Shown: positions 48,380 to 57,095, numbered from the stretch's first letter. The stretch: 64,000 bases of DNA from Prevotella sp. (GCA_017557405.1 JAFYYV010000048.1:62001-126000), one strand, 5' to 3'. Translations and numbers: made by a program. Notes: a model not told the origin generated them from the letters alone.

Positions 48380-49431
48380 TCTAATAATTCCACATACTCC
48401 TCGATCGCTTCACCAATCTCACTCACGCAGATGAATTCGTCGGCGGAGTGGGAGCGGGCCGAGTCGCCAGGACCCATTTTGAACGAGGGGAAGGGCATCA
48501 ACGCCTGATCGCTCAAAGTGGGTGAGCCGAACGGTTTTTTGCCCATTTCATCGAGCTTTTTGATGAGTGGATGGTCGAGTGGGATGCTCGACGAATGGAG
48601 TCGGAACGACCGCGCTTTCACGTCCGACTTCACGTTGGCGCGGATGATCTCAAACACTTCCTCGTTCGTATAGAGCTCGTTGGTGCGCACGTCGATGATG
48701 GCCTGGCAGGTGTCGGGCACCACGTTGTGCTGCGTACCGGCGTTCACCACCGTGGCCTGCATCAGTGTGGGACCCAGCAGCGGGCTGACCTTCGGGAACT
48801 GGTAGTCGCGAATCCACAGCAGGTCGTCGAGCATCTGGTAGATGGCGTTCACACCCTCCGCCCGTGCGGCATGTCCACTCCGTCCGTGGGAGGTCATGTC
48901 GATGACCATCAACCCCTTCTCGGCCACGGCGGGCTGCATGCCTGTCGGCTCGCCTACGATGGCCACGTCGATGCGAGGCAGCTGTGGCAACGCCTTTACG
49001 ATGCCGTTCTGTCCCGACACCTCCTCTTCGCACGAGGCGAGGAAGATGAAGTTTTTGAGTTTCTGAGTTTCTGGACCTGTAAGGATTCGGAACGTCTGGA
49101 GTAGGCTGACCAGTCCGCCGCCACAGTCGTTGGCACCCAGTCCGTAGAGTCTGTCGCCCTCCAAGGTTGGCGTGAAGGGGTCGCGCGTCCACGAGCTCAC
49201 GGGCTTCACCGTGTCGATATGTGCATTGAGCAGGATGGTCTCGCGTTCGGGTGCAAAGTCGGGCGAGAGTGCCCAGATGTTGTTCCCCTCGCGTGCGTAC
49301 TTTATTCCATAACCCTCCATGTGGCGTGCCAGCACGTCGGCAGCAGCCGTCTCGTCGCGGCTCACGCTGGGCGTGGCAATCAGTTCCTTGAGCAACGCCA
49401 GTGCGTCATCTAAATATGTGTCATAACTCAT
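48358..49431 (-). CDS. M20-family zinc amidohydrolase, ArgE-type deacylase
   Basis: 357 residues. M20 metal ligands: LLNAHIDTVKP (about 70), GANDCGGGLVSLL (about 98), FLASCEEEVSG (catalytic Glu plus ligand, about 130), IVGEPTG and the HSADEFICVSE motif. In Bacteroides the close relative deacylates N-succinyl-citrulline or N-acetylornithine in arginine synthesis; that role is likely here but unproven. The C-terminus ends inside a C/G-rich repeat. The gap to radC consists only of a 7-bp word array. Confidence 0.85.
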   Translation of the reverse strand: MSYDTYLDDALALLKELIATPSVSRDETAAADVLARHMEGYGIKYAREGNNIWALSPDFAPERETILLNAHIDTVKPVSSWTRDPFTPTLEGDRLYGLGANDCGGGLVSLLQTFRILTGPETQKLKNFIFLASCEEEVSGQNGIVKALPQLPRIDVAIVGEPTGMQPAVAEKGLMVIDMTSHGRSGHAARAEGVNAIYQMLDDLLWIRDYQFPKVSPLLGPTLMQATVVNAGTQHNVVPDTCQAIIDVRTNELYTNEEVFEIIRANVKSDVKARSFRLHSSSIPLDHPLIKKLDEMGKKPFGSPTLSDQALMPFPSFKMGPGDSARSHSADEFICVSEIGEAIEEYVELLDPLNPPV

Positions 49432-49479
49432 AATTCCTAATTCCTAATTGTGAATTGTCAATTGTGAATTGTCAATTGT
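49431..49479. repeat. 7-bp word array filling the radC-M20 gap
   Basis: Seven heptamers: TAATTCC twice, TAATTGT, then GAATTGT and CAATTGT alternating. It begins on the M20 start codon and ends on the radC stop codon, so it is the whole 47-bp intergenic space. Confidence 0.88.
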
Positions 49480-50240
49480 TACAATCGTCCTTTCTCATTG
49501 TAACTGTAGTATTGTCCGTCGGTGATGATCAGGTGGTCGAGCAGGTGAATGCGCATCACCTCGCAGGCCTTCTTCACGCGTTGCGTCAGTGCGTCGTCCT
49601 CGCGGCTGGGTCTGATGCTGTTCGAGGGGTGGTTGTGGCAGAGTGCCATGATGGTCGCATTGGCCAGCAGCGCCTCCTTGACGATGATGCGCACGTCGAC
49701 CGCCGTTTCCGAGATTCCCCCGTGCGAGATGCGGATGGGGTCCTTGATGAGTCGGTAGTTCTGATTCATCAGAATGATCCACGCCTCCTCCACATCGAGG
49801 TCTTGCATGCGGGGGTGCATGAGGTTGTAGATGGCGGTGGGCGACCCCAGGTCGGGACGTTCCTCGGCATGTTCCAACTGCCTGCGCTTACCCAGCTCGC
49901 AGGCCGCCAGCACCGTGATGGCCTTCGCCTCGCCGATGCCGTTATATTGGCACAGCTCGCGAATCGACTTCTTGCCCAGCGTGTTCAGGTTGTTGTTGCA
50001 GTCCTTCAGCACGCGTTTCATCAGCTCCACGGCCGTCTCCTTCGTCGAACCCGAGCCGATGAGGATGGCCAGCAGTTCGGCGTTGCTCAGCGCCTGAGGT
50101 CCCTTCTGCATCAGCTTCTCGCGCGGTCGGTCCTCCTCAGCCCACTGTGTGATGCTGAGTTTCCCCACGTTGTCCGCCTCGATGCCAGCGAAGCCCGTCG
50201 CCTCCGTGTTTGGGATGTCTTCTTTCATATTCATCTGCAA
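49479..50240 (-). CDS. radC: RadC-family JAB/MPN domain protein
   Basis: 253 residues. A helix-hairpin-helix part (LSNAELLAILIGSG, YNGIGEAKAITVLAA) precedes the JAB domain, whose metal site HNHPSNSIRPSREDD is intact. RadC was once linked to DNA repair, but its role is unsettled; the JAB fold predicts metal-dependent isopeptidase or nuclease activity. Starts at 50231 and 50225 are also possible. It lies upstream of the M20 gene on the same strand. Confidence 0.9.
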   Translation of the reverse strand: MQMNMKEDIPNTEATGFAGIEADNVGKLSITQWAEEDRPREKLMQKGPQALSNAELLAILIGSGSTKETAVELMKRVLKDCNNNLNTLGKKSIRELCQYNGIGEAKAITVLAACELGKRRQLEHAEERPDLGSPTAIYNLMHPRMQDLDVEEAWIILMNQNYRLIKDPIRISHGGISETAVDVRIIVKEALLANATIMALCHNHPSNSIRPSREDDALTQRVKKACEVMRIHLLDHLIITDGQYYSYNEKGRL

Positions 50241-50346
50241 AAATACACAAAAAAGTGATTATCGTGAAGAATTGCCGCCTTTTTTTCTTTGTGTGCCTCT
50301 CTATAGTCCTAAATATATAACTCCTATTCCTTATCTTTCAGGTTGC

Positions 50347-50515
50347 CAAAGACCATCTTTGACCGCCTCATTTGTGGCTTTTGACCCGCTCATTGCATAG
50401 CTTTGACAGCCTCATTCCATAGCTGTCGAAACTGCTAACGTTCGGGATAGTTAGAATGTGATTCTGCTCTCCTCTCACTAACGCGCAGTTTTGACCTTGT
50501 CATTTGTGGTCTTTG
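50347..50515. repeat. 22-bp-period array 4, with in-phase outlying units
   Basis: Units start at 50347, 50369, 50391 and 50413: CAAAGA-CCA-TCTTTG, CATTTG-TGG-CTTTTG, CATTGC-ATA-GCTTTG and CATTCC-ATA-GCTGTC. A fifth clear unit CATTTG-TGG-TCTTTG is at 50501, exactly 88 bp (4 x 22) after the fourth, and a weaker one at 50479. The gap 50241-51041 holds no gene. Confidence 0.88.
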
Positions 50516-50607
50516 ACAGAGGCGCGGTGGCACTCGCCGAAAAAGGCAAATTTTTTCATTTCTGAAAACAAAATGCATATACTGCATCATTGAATTATTT
50601 CAAAAAG

Positions 50608-50822
50608 AAACTGTTCAACTGTTCAACTGTTCAACTGTTCGCTGTTCGCTCGGTGTAAAACTGACAAAATGCGACAATATGGCAGGGAAATATGACTCAA
50701 AGCGAACGAACGAACAGTAGAACAGTTTCCAAAAAAGAATTGCATTTGAGAGTTATTATTATATATATAATAATAAAAGTTTTTCACACTCAATCGAACA
50801 AACTGTTCTACTGTTCGTTCGC
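50608..50822. repeat. Nested inverted repeats upstream of the C10-LRR gene
   Basis: A 22-bp perfect inverted repeat (50707-50728 with 50800-50821) flanks a 24-bp perfect AT palindrome (50753-50776). A direct relative of the right arm, AACTGTTC repeated four times and then GCTGTTCGCTCGG, lies at 50608-50652. Arms A and B share a GTGTAAA extension. Confidence 0.85.
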
Positions 50823-50959
50823 GTGTAAACAATACACTAAATACGGCAAATAACAATGTTGTATTTTCTTGCATAAAGATGACACTATACAATAGTGATG
50901 GATGAATGAAAAGGAGGAATAAAACATTAACAAATTTTTGCGTACTAGCGAGGGCAAAA

Positions 50960-50991
50960 TTTGGAGGTCTCGAAGATTTTTTGTATATTTG
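50960..50991 (+). promoter_or_regulatory. Promoter of the C10-LRR peptidase gene
   Basis: TTTG (50960-50963), 20-bp spacer, TATATTTG (50984-50991). Predicted start near 50998, giving a leader of about 44 nt. Confidence 0.8.
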
Positions 50992-51041
50992 CAGTGTAAT
51001 CATGAAACTATTTGCAACAACTAAAAACAACTAATGAAATA

Positions 51042-52958
51042 ATGAAAAAGACACTGCTTGTTAGAAGACTAACGCTGTTTATCTTTTTCCTGATGTTGCC
51101 TTTCGTCGTGTCAGGAAAAACTGGTAAGGAAATCATTCAAGAGAATGGTTTCAAGTCCCATGTGGCCCCATTGTTGACAACGAAATGGGCGCAATACGGA
51201 GGTGGAGAGAATGCTTTTCTTCCCTACGTCAATGACCCAGATAGGGAAAACTTGCAAGCGAAAACAGGGTGTGGGGCAACCGCCTTGGCACAGATCATGA
51301 AATTCTGGAACTACCCCCAAAGTGGCAAAGGGGTCAATTCGTACCATTGGCAGCATCCTAATACAAATGAATTGATCAGTCGATATGTTGACTTCTCTGA
51401 ATCCCACTATGACTGGGACAACATGATTGACAAATACTTCAATAATGAAAACCGCACCCAGAAGCAGATTGACGCAGTGGCTAAATTGATGTACGACATC
51501 GGCATTGCCCTTGAGATGCAATATAAAGACTGGAGTACCGCCACGCAAATAGAATACATCTCGTCGGTCTTGAAGAAAAACTTTGGTTATAATCCATATT
51601 TGCGCATAGTGAGATATGTTCCTGGCGGATACACAATGGACGAGTGGCTCACCGTCATCTACCGCGAGTTGTCGGAAGGACGACCTATTCTCGTAGGGGC
51701 GAACAATTACTTTGGGGACAGACATATTTTTGTGGCAGACGGATACGACGAAGATGGAAAAGTGCATTTCAACCTTGGCCATGCAAAAGACAGCGAGAAC
51801 AAGTATTATGACTTGATTTCACCAGGACGAGATGGGAATGATTGGCTTTATAACATGCGCATGATCATAGGCATCTGCCCTGAAGAAATACCTGCTGAAA
51901 CAAACCAGATCCACGTGTCGAAACCTGGAACAATTTTGGAAGCAATGGGAGGTGAGACAAAGGCAAAGAAAATATGCCGTCTGAAAGTGACGGGGAAACT
52001 GAACAAAGCCGACATTGATGTGTTGAAAAGACTCAGTCGCGCTGATATTGCACAACCAGACATATCGGATATAGGCCAATTATCATACATAGATCTCTCC
52101 GAAGCATCAATGGAGAATGACGAATTGCCAGACAGTGCTTTCTGGTATAGGAAAAGTGACGAACTGCCAAGTTACACTTTACAGACCATCAAACTCCCTT
52201 CCAATCTAAAACGAATTGGCCATCATGCATTTCGGTCATGCTTGGGTTTATTAGAGGTCTCGATACCTTCCACTGTTACGACAATAGGAAATATGGCATT
52301 CTTCGGGTGTAGATATTTGGAAAGCATCGTTTTACCTGAATCGGTCAAACAGATAGGAAGCAATGCATTTGCAAGAGCAAAAGTCGATAATCTGGAGATT
52401 GCTTCGAGAAACCCATTTTATTATGTTGCCAATAATACGATATTCACCGCCGATGGAAAGAAAATCATCGCATATACTGGGAAAAGAAAGTGTGACTATG
52501 TCATTCCCGAGGGAGTGGAGATTATAAACGGCTTTTATGTGTTTTCCTTAAAATCGAACTTGACATCTCTCACGATTCCTTCTTCCCTGACAAGTTTCAA
52601 TTATGATTATTTCGAATATTGTCCAGGCATTACTGACGTTTACTCCTATGCAACGATACCGAGTGTTCAAGGGCAACTACTGTTTTGGATACAATACAAT
52701 GAGATAGTGTTGCATATTCCTATTGGGTATAAGGGAAAATACGAAGAAGCCTATAGACAGATCAACAATAATGATTGGAGTGGCGTGGGGACTATTGTTG
52801 AAGATATCGACCCTGGGTTCCTGAGAGTGGAAGAGGTATTTGGCCAGCCTTCTCCAAAAAGCCAGAATGTTTACGACTTGAATGGAAGAAGAATACCGAC
52901 CTCTCTGCAACGGAACAAACAGATTTATATCATTAATGGCAGAAAAGTGGTATATTGA
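51042..52958 (+). CDS. C10 peptidase fused to a BspA-like leucine-rich repeat domain
   Basis: 638 residues from MKKTLLVRRLTLF, with signal peptide. The C10 domain follows directly with no Spi-type propeptide: Cys about residue 77 (TGCGATALAQIM) and His about 228 (DRHIFVADGYDEDG). The NWGWGG segment conserved in this family (and in the other C10 protein here) is replaced by NLGHAKDSEN, so the active-site Trp is missing. Residues 330-590 are BspA-type LRRs (LPSNLKRIGHHAF, IPSTVTTIGNMAFFGC, LPESVKQIGSNAFA). It ends in YDLNGRR...QIYIINGRKVVY, a type IX-like tail. It is AT-richer than its neighbours. Protease activity is uncertain; adhesion or binding is possible. Confidence 0.85.
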   Translation: MKKTLLVRRLTLFIFFLMLPFVVSGKTGKEIIQENGFKSHVAPLLTTKWAQYGGGENAFLPYVNDPDRENLQAKTGCGATALAQIMKFWNYPQSGKGVNSYHWQHPNTNELISRYVDFSESHYDWDNMIDKYFNNENRTQKQIDAVAKLMYDIGIALEMQYKDWSTATQIEYISSVLKKNFGYNPYLRIVRYVPGGYTMDEWLTVIYRELSEGRPILVGANNYFGDRHIFVADGYDEDGKVHFNLGHAKDSENKYYDLISPGRDGNDWLYNMRMIIGICPEEIPAETNQIHVSKPGTILEAMGGETKAKKICRLKVTGKLNKADIDVLKRLSRADIAQPDISDIGQLSYIDLSEASMENDELPDSAFWYRKSDELPSYTLQTIKLPSNLKRIGHHAFRSCLGLLEVSIPSTVTTIGNMAFFGCRYLESIVLPESVKQIGSNAFARAKVDNLEIASRNPFYYVANNTIFTADGKKIIAYTGKRKCDYVIPEGVEIINGFYVFSLKSNLTSLTIPSSLTSFNYDYFEYCPGITDVYSYATIPSVQGQLLFWIQYNEIVLHIPIGYKGKYEEAYRQINNNDWSGVGTIVEDIDPGFLRVEEVFGQPSPKSQNVYDLNGRRIPTSLQRNKQIYIINGRKVVY

Positions 52959-53016
52959 AATCCCCTTCACTTGGGCGATGTCGGCTGTTTTTTATTCAAA
53001 GATTTGAGTGATATAA

Positions 53017-53048
53017 TTTGGTTTTTTGCTCACTTAATCGTAAATTTG
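53017..53048 (+). promoter_or_regulatory. Promoter of the GH97 gene
   Basis: TTTG (53017-53020), 20-bp spacer, TAAATTTG (53041-53048); the ATG at 53065 or 53071 follows within a short leader. Confidence 0.8.
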
Positions 53049-53064
53049 CAGAAAATCTATCGAC

Positions 53065-54975
53065 ATGAATATGAAAAATCTTATTTTTACTATCAGGCGA
53101 GGGGTGATGACCGTCGTCTTGTGTGGTGTGGCCCTCGTTGTGGGTGCACAGGAGGCGGCCTCGCCCAACGGGAAGTTGTCGGCAAAGACCATTGGTAATA
53201 AATTTGTCATCAGCTACGAGAAGCAGAAGGTGCTGGAGCTGGCTGATGTTCCGTTCGGCAAGCTGAATTTCGTCAGAAAGGTGAAGGACGACTACCAGAT
53301 GTTGGAGGGTAAACGCCTGCACTGCACGAACCGTGCCAACGAGTATAGCGCTCCGCTGAATGGCAATGGGGAGGCGAAGATTGTGATGCGGCTCTACAAC
53401 GACGGCGTGGCTTTCCGTTATGAATATTCGAACTTGCAGAATTGTAAGGCGCCCGCCGAGCAGACGGCATACATTATTCCCGAAGGGACGAAGCGCTGGA
53501 TGCTGCAATGGAGCGACGGCTACGAGGGATTCTTCCCGATGTCGACCACTGCCAACGTGAAGACGTTAGGCGGCTTTGGCGGTTCGAGGGAACAAAAGGA
53601 CTTCAACACGCATTGGGGCTATCCGTTGTTAATAGAGGTAAGAAGTAAGGAGCAAGAGGTAAGAGGTAAGGAGCAAGAGGTGAGAGGAGACGGTGTGTTT
53701 GCACTGATTACGGAGGCGAACATAGAGCGTAGGCAGAGTGCTTCGAGCCTGTTTAACAAGGGCGAGGTGTTCAGCGTGGTGCAAGACCAGAACGACCTGC
53801 TGCTGACAGGCGACTGGCATACGCCGTGGCGCGTGGTCATCATCGGTAGGCTGGCTGATATCGTGCAATCGACATTGGTGACCGACGTGAGTGAGCCTTC
53901 CAAACTGAAGGATGTCAGTTGGATCAAGCCTGGTGTGGTGTCGTGGATATACTGGGCCTACAACCACGGCTCAAACGACTTCAATATCATCAAGAAATAT
54001 GTGGACATGGCTGTCACGCTGAAGTTGCCCTACGTGCTCATCGATGCCGAGTGGGACGAGATGGACAAGGTGGCGAGCAACGAGGGCAAGACCATCGAGG
54101 ACGCTGTGGCCTACGCCAATTCGAAGGGTGTGAAGCCGCTGATATGGTATAATTCGTCGGTGGGCTGGGTGAACGGCGCTCCGGGTCCGAAGTATCGTCT
54201 GAACAAATTGGAGGATCGTGAGAAGGAGTTCGCCTGGTGCGAGAAGATTGGTGTGGCAGGAGTGAAGATAGACTTCTTCAGTGGCGACACACAGGCTAAC
54301 ATGGACTACTGTCAGGACTTGCTGGAGAGTGGCGCCCGTCATCATCTGCTGGTGAACTTCCACGGTGCCCCCATCCCACGCGGATGGCAGCGCACCTATC
54401 CCAACCTGCTCTCCACGGAGGGCGTCTATGGCGCCGAGTGGTATAACAACGTGCCCACGTTCACGAAGAAGGCCGCCAGCCACAACGCCACGCTGCCTTA
54501 CACGCGCAACGTCATCGGTCCGATGGACTACACGCCTTGCGCCTTCAGCGACTCGCAGCATCCGCACATCACGTCGAAGGGCCACGAGCTGGCGCTCACC
54601 GTGCTCTACGAGAGTGGTCTGCAACACCTGGCCGACCGCCCCGAGAGTTTCCTCTCACAACCTAAGGAGGTGCAGGAATTCTTGGGAAAACTACCTACGG
54701 TATGGGACGAGACCCGCTATGTGAGCGGCTATCCTGGCGAGAGTGCCGTGCTGGCGCGTCGCAGTGGCACGACGTGGTATGTGGCAGGCATCAACGGACT
54801 GGACGAGGTGCAGGTGCTTTTCACCCATCTCGGTTTCATGGGCAAGAAATGGAAGAAGGTGCAGATGTTTGCCGACGATGCCTCTGGGCAGTGGCAGATC
54901 AGCTCCACCAACCAAGTGCCCTCAGAGATGGAGTGCCAGCCGCGTGGCGGTTTCGTGCTCGTTATCAACAAGTGA
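53065..54975 (+). CDS. Glycoside hydrolase family 97 (retaining alpha-galactosidase type likely)
   Basis: 636 residues with signal peptide; start at 53071 also possible. The N-terminal beta-super-sandwich, the GYEGFFPMSTTANVKTLGG region, the catalytic barrel with YVLIDAEWDEM, GVKIDFFSGDTQ (Asp near 403) and LLSTEGVYGAEW match GH97. An Asp at the end of this VKIDFF strand is the nucleophile in the retaining branch, while the inverting SusB branch uses a Glu base elsewhere; the family branch is therefore a cautious inference. Residues about 190-207 (RSKEQEVRGKEQEVRG) are an insert coded by a 7-bp repeat array. Periplasmic action on alpha-glycosides is likely. Confidence 0.88.
   Translation: MNMKNLIFTIRRGVMTVVLCGVALVVGAQEAASPNGKLSAKTIGNKFVISYEKQKVLELADVPFGKLNFVRKVKDDYQMLEGKRLHCTNRANEYSAPLNGNGEAKIVMRLYNDGVAFRYEYSNLQNCKAPAEQTAYIIPEGTKRWMLQWSDGYEGFFPMSTTANVKTLGGFGGSREQKDFNTHWGYPLLIEVRSKEQEVRGKEQEVRGDGVFALITEANIERRQSASSLFNKGEVFSVVQDQNDLLLTGDWHTPWRVVIIGRLADIVQSTLVTDVSEPSKLKDVSWIKPGVVSWIYWAYNHGSNDFNIIKKYVDMAVTLKLPYVLIDAEWDEMDKVASNEGKTIEDAVAYANSKGVKPLIWYNSSVGWVNGAPGPKYRLNKLEDREKEFAWCEKIGVAGVKIDFFSGDTQANMDYCQDLLESGARHHLLVNFHGAPIPRGWQRTYPNLLSTEGVYGAEWYNNVPTFTKKAASHNATLPYTRNVIGPMDYTPCAFSDSQHPHITSKGHELALTVLYESGLQHLADRPESFLSQPKEVQEFLGKLPTVWDETRYVSGYPGESAVLARRSGTTWYVAGINGLDEVQVLFTHLGFMGKKWKKVQMFADDASGQWQISSTNQVPSEMECQPRGGFVLVINK
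53631..53686. repeat. 7-bp word array inside the GH97 coding sequence
   Basis: Eight heptamers of the GTAAGAG / GTAAGGA / GCAAGAG type. Three words make 21 nt, so the array encodes a heptapeptide repeat KEQEVRG without breaking the frame. Confidence 0.85.
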
Positions 54976-54985
54976 TAATCTTGGT

Positions 54986-55799
54986 TTACAGGGCATGTCC
55001 ACCAGAGACCTTGATGACTTGCCCTGTAAGCATTCTTGCTTGTTCGCTTGCCAAGAACAAGATGGTCTCGGCGATGTCTTGGGGCTGGATCAGCTGGCCC
55101 ATCGGAATGATGGGAATGACGGCCTTCTCCAAATCGTCGTCAATCCATCCTGTCTGTGTCGGACCTGGCGCGACGCAGTTCACGGTAATCCCGTACTTCG
55201 CCACTTCAAGGGCTATGCTGCGGGTGAGCGCTTCGAGCGTGGCCTTGCTCGCTCCCGTAGGTGATCTGGCCAGCGAAGACCTGTGAGGCGTCGGTGGAGA
55301 TATTGATGATTCGGCCGTAATCGCCGCGGTGGTTTATGAATGCCCTTGTCATCAAGATGCTGCCTCTAACGTTGACCGAAAAAGTGTCGTCAATCACTTT
55401 CCGGGTGATTTTCTCTATCGTATCCAAGCCATCCATGTCGCCGTCGGCTGCATTGTTGACCAACACATCGACCCTGCCGAATCGTTCCAGGGCCTTCGAA
55501 TAGATGTCATTCACAGCATCCTCATCGGAGATGTCGCTTTCCAAGACCAGAATGTCTGCATGCATCGCCTTGAGCTTGCCCTCCACGATGTCGGCATTCC
55601 CGGCATTGGCCTGGAAATAACGGTCGGTCCCGTTCCGACTTGTCTTCGTCTCGTCAAAAGGCCTGGGAATCCTCTTATACACCAAGACCACCTTTGCCCC
55701 TTCGCGGGCAAAAGCAAAAGCAGTGGTGGCCCCGATTCCCTGCGGGTTGTTCGCCCCGGTAATCAGAGCCACCTTGTCTTTTAATCCGTAGTTAACCAT
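54986..55799 (-). pseudogene. SDR-family oxidoreductase with a +1 frameshift
   Basis: The first part (55799 to 55206) reads as an SDR: LKDKVALITGANNPQGIGATTA, NNAAD and ISTDASQVFAGQITYG. After TYG the frame goes wrong (SEQGHARSAHP, stop). Removing one base of the GGG run at 55254-55256 restores YGASKATLEALTRSIALEVAKYGI, and the second part (55204 to 54986) continues to VAPGPTQTGW...LTGQVIKVSGG. The insertion falls between the catalytic Tyr and Lys of YxxxK, so the product is dead unless the base is a sequencing error. It resembles FabG-like SDRs of about 260 residues. It lies 10 bp downstream of kbl. Confidence 0.85.
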
Positions 55800-55808
55800 T
55801 GAGATTTC

Positions 55809-56996
55809 TTATTTCAGCACACCGAGTTCTTTTCCGACTTTTATGAAGGCGGCGATGCATTTGTCGAGGTGTTCGCGGCGATGGCCAGCGGAGATCTGCA
55901 CACGGATGCGGGCCTGTCCCTTCGGCACGACGGGATAGTAGAAGCCGGTGACGTAGATGCCCTCGTCTTGCATGCGGGCGGCATAGACCTGCGACAGCTT
56001 GGCGTCGTAGAGCATCACGGCACAGATGGCGCTCTGCGTGGGTTTGATGTCGAAACCGGCAGCCATCATGCGGTCGCGGAAGTAGTTGACGTTCTCCACC
56101 AGTCGGTCGTGGAGTTCGTTGCTCTCTTTCAGCATCTTGAACACCTCGAGGGAGGCGCCGATGATGCAGGGGGCGAGGGAGTTGGAGAAGAGGTAGGGGC
56201 GCGAACGTTGGCGCAGCAGTTCGATGATTTCCTTGCGTCCGGTGGTGAATCCGCCGAGTGCGCCGCCGAAGGCCTTGCCCAACGTGCCGGTGTAGATGTC
56301 GACACGGCCATAAGTCTGGAAGAACTCGCTCACACCGTGACCCGTCGCTCCGACGACACCTGCAGAATGGCTCTCGTCGACCATCACGAGGGCGTCGTAT
56401 TTCTCGGCCAGGTCGCAGATCTTGTCCATCGGTGCAACGTTGCCGTCCATGGAGAACACGCCGTCGGTGACAATGATGCGGAAACGTTGTGCCTGAGCCT
56501 CCTGCAGACAACGCTCGAGGTCTTGCATGTCGGCATTCGCATAGCGGTAGCGTTTGGCTTTGCACAGGCGTACGCCGTCGATGATGGAAGCGTGGTTGAG
56601 GGCGTCGCTGATGATGGCGTCCTCGTCGGTGAAGAGAGGTTCGAAAACACCTCCGTTGGCGTCGAAGCAAGCGGCATAGAGGATGGTGTCCTCGGTCTTG
56701 AAATAGTCGCTAATGGCCGCTTCGAGTTCTTTGTGGATGTCTTGTGTGCCGCAGATGAAACGCACGCTCGACATGCCGAAGCCTCGGCGGTCCATCATCT
56801 GCTTGGCACCCTCGATGAGTCGGGGGTTGTCGCTCAATCCTAGGTAGTTGTTGGCGCAGAAGTTGAGCACTTCTTGTCCTTGGACGTCGATGGCGGCGCG
56901 TTGCGGGCTTTCGATGAGTCGCTCTTCCTTGTAAAGCCCTGCATCACGGATCTCAGCGATGGTCTGGTTGAGATGTTCTTTCATTTTTCCGTACAT
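55809..56996 (-). CDS. kbl: 2-amino-3-ketobutyrate CoA ligase (glycine C-acetyltransferase)
   Basis: 395 residues, full length. PLP fold type I, alpha-oxoamine synthase: NNYLGLSDNP, GTQDIHKELE, ASIIDGVRL, VDESHSAGVVG and the PLP lysine in GTLGKAFGGALGG. It splits 2-amino-3-ketobutyrate with CoA into glycine and acetyl-CoA. The divergent gene at 57139 encodes the threonine dehydrogenase that makes its substrate, so the two form a threonine-degradation pair. Confidence 0.95.
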   Translation of the reverse strand: MYGKMKEHLNQTIAEIRDAGLYKEERLIESPQRAAIDVQGQEVLNFCANNYLGLSDNPRLIEGAKQMMDRRGFGMSSVRFICGTQDIHKELEAAISDYFKTEDTILYAACFDANGGVFEPLFTDEDAIISDALNHASIIDGVRLCKAKRYRYANADMQDLERCLQEAQAQRFRIIVTDGVFSMDGNVAPMDKICDLAEKYDALVMVDESHSAGVVGATGHGVSEFFQTYGRVDIYTGTLGKAFGGALGGFTTGRKEIIELLRQRSRPYLFSNSLAPCIIGASLEVFKMLKESNELHDRLVENVNYFRDRMMAAGFDIKPTQSAICAVMLYDAKLSQVYAARMQDEGIYVTGFYYPVVPKGQARIRVQISAGHRREHLDKCIAAFIKVGKELGVLK

Positions 56997-57063
56997 AGGT
57001 ATTCAATTTAAGATGGTTAGTGTGTAATTATGCGCAAAATAAACAAAAAATTTTCGATAAAGT

Positions 57064-57095
57064 GTTGCATTCCATGTTATTTTTGTTTAATTTTG
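57064..57095 (+). promoter_or_regulatory. Promoter of tdh
   Basis: GTTG (57064-57067), 20-bp spacer, TAATTTTG (57088-57095); predicted start near 57102. Confidence 0.7.

Noticed and set aside
50623-51030. 135-residue minus-strand frame in the radC-C10 gap
   Set aside because: It runs through the inverted repeats, the AT palindrome and the C10 promoter, and has no recognisable domain.
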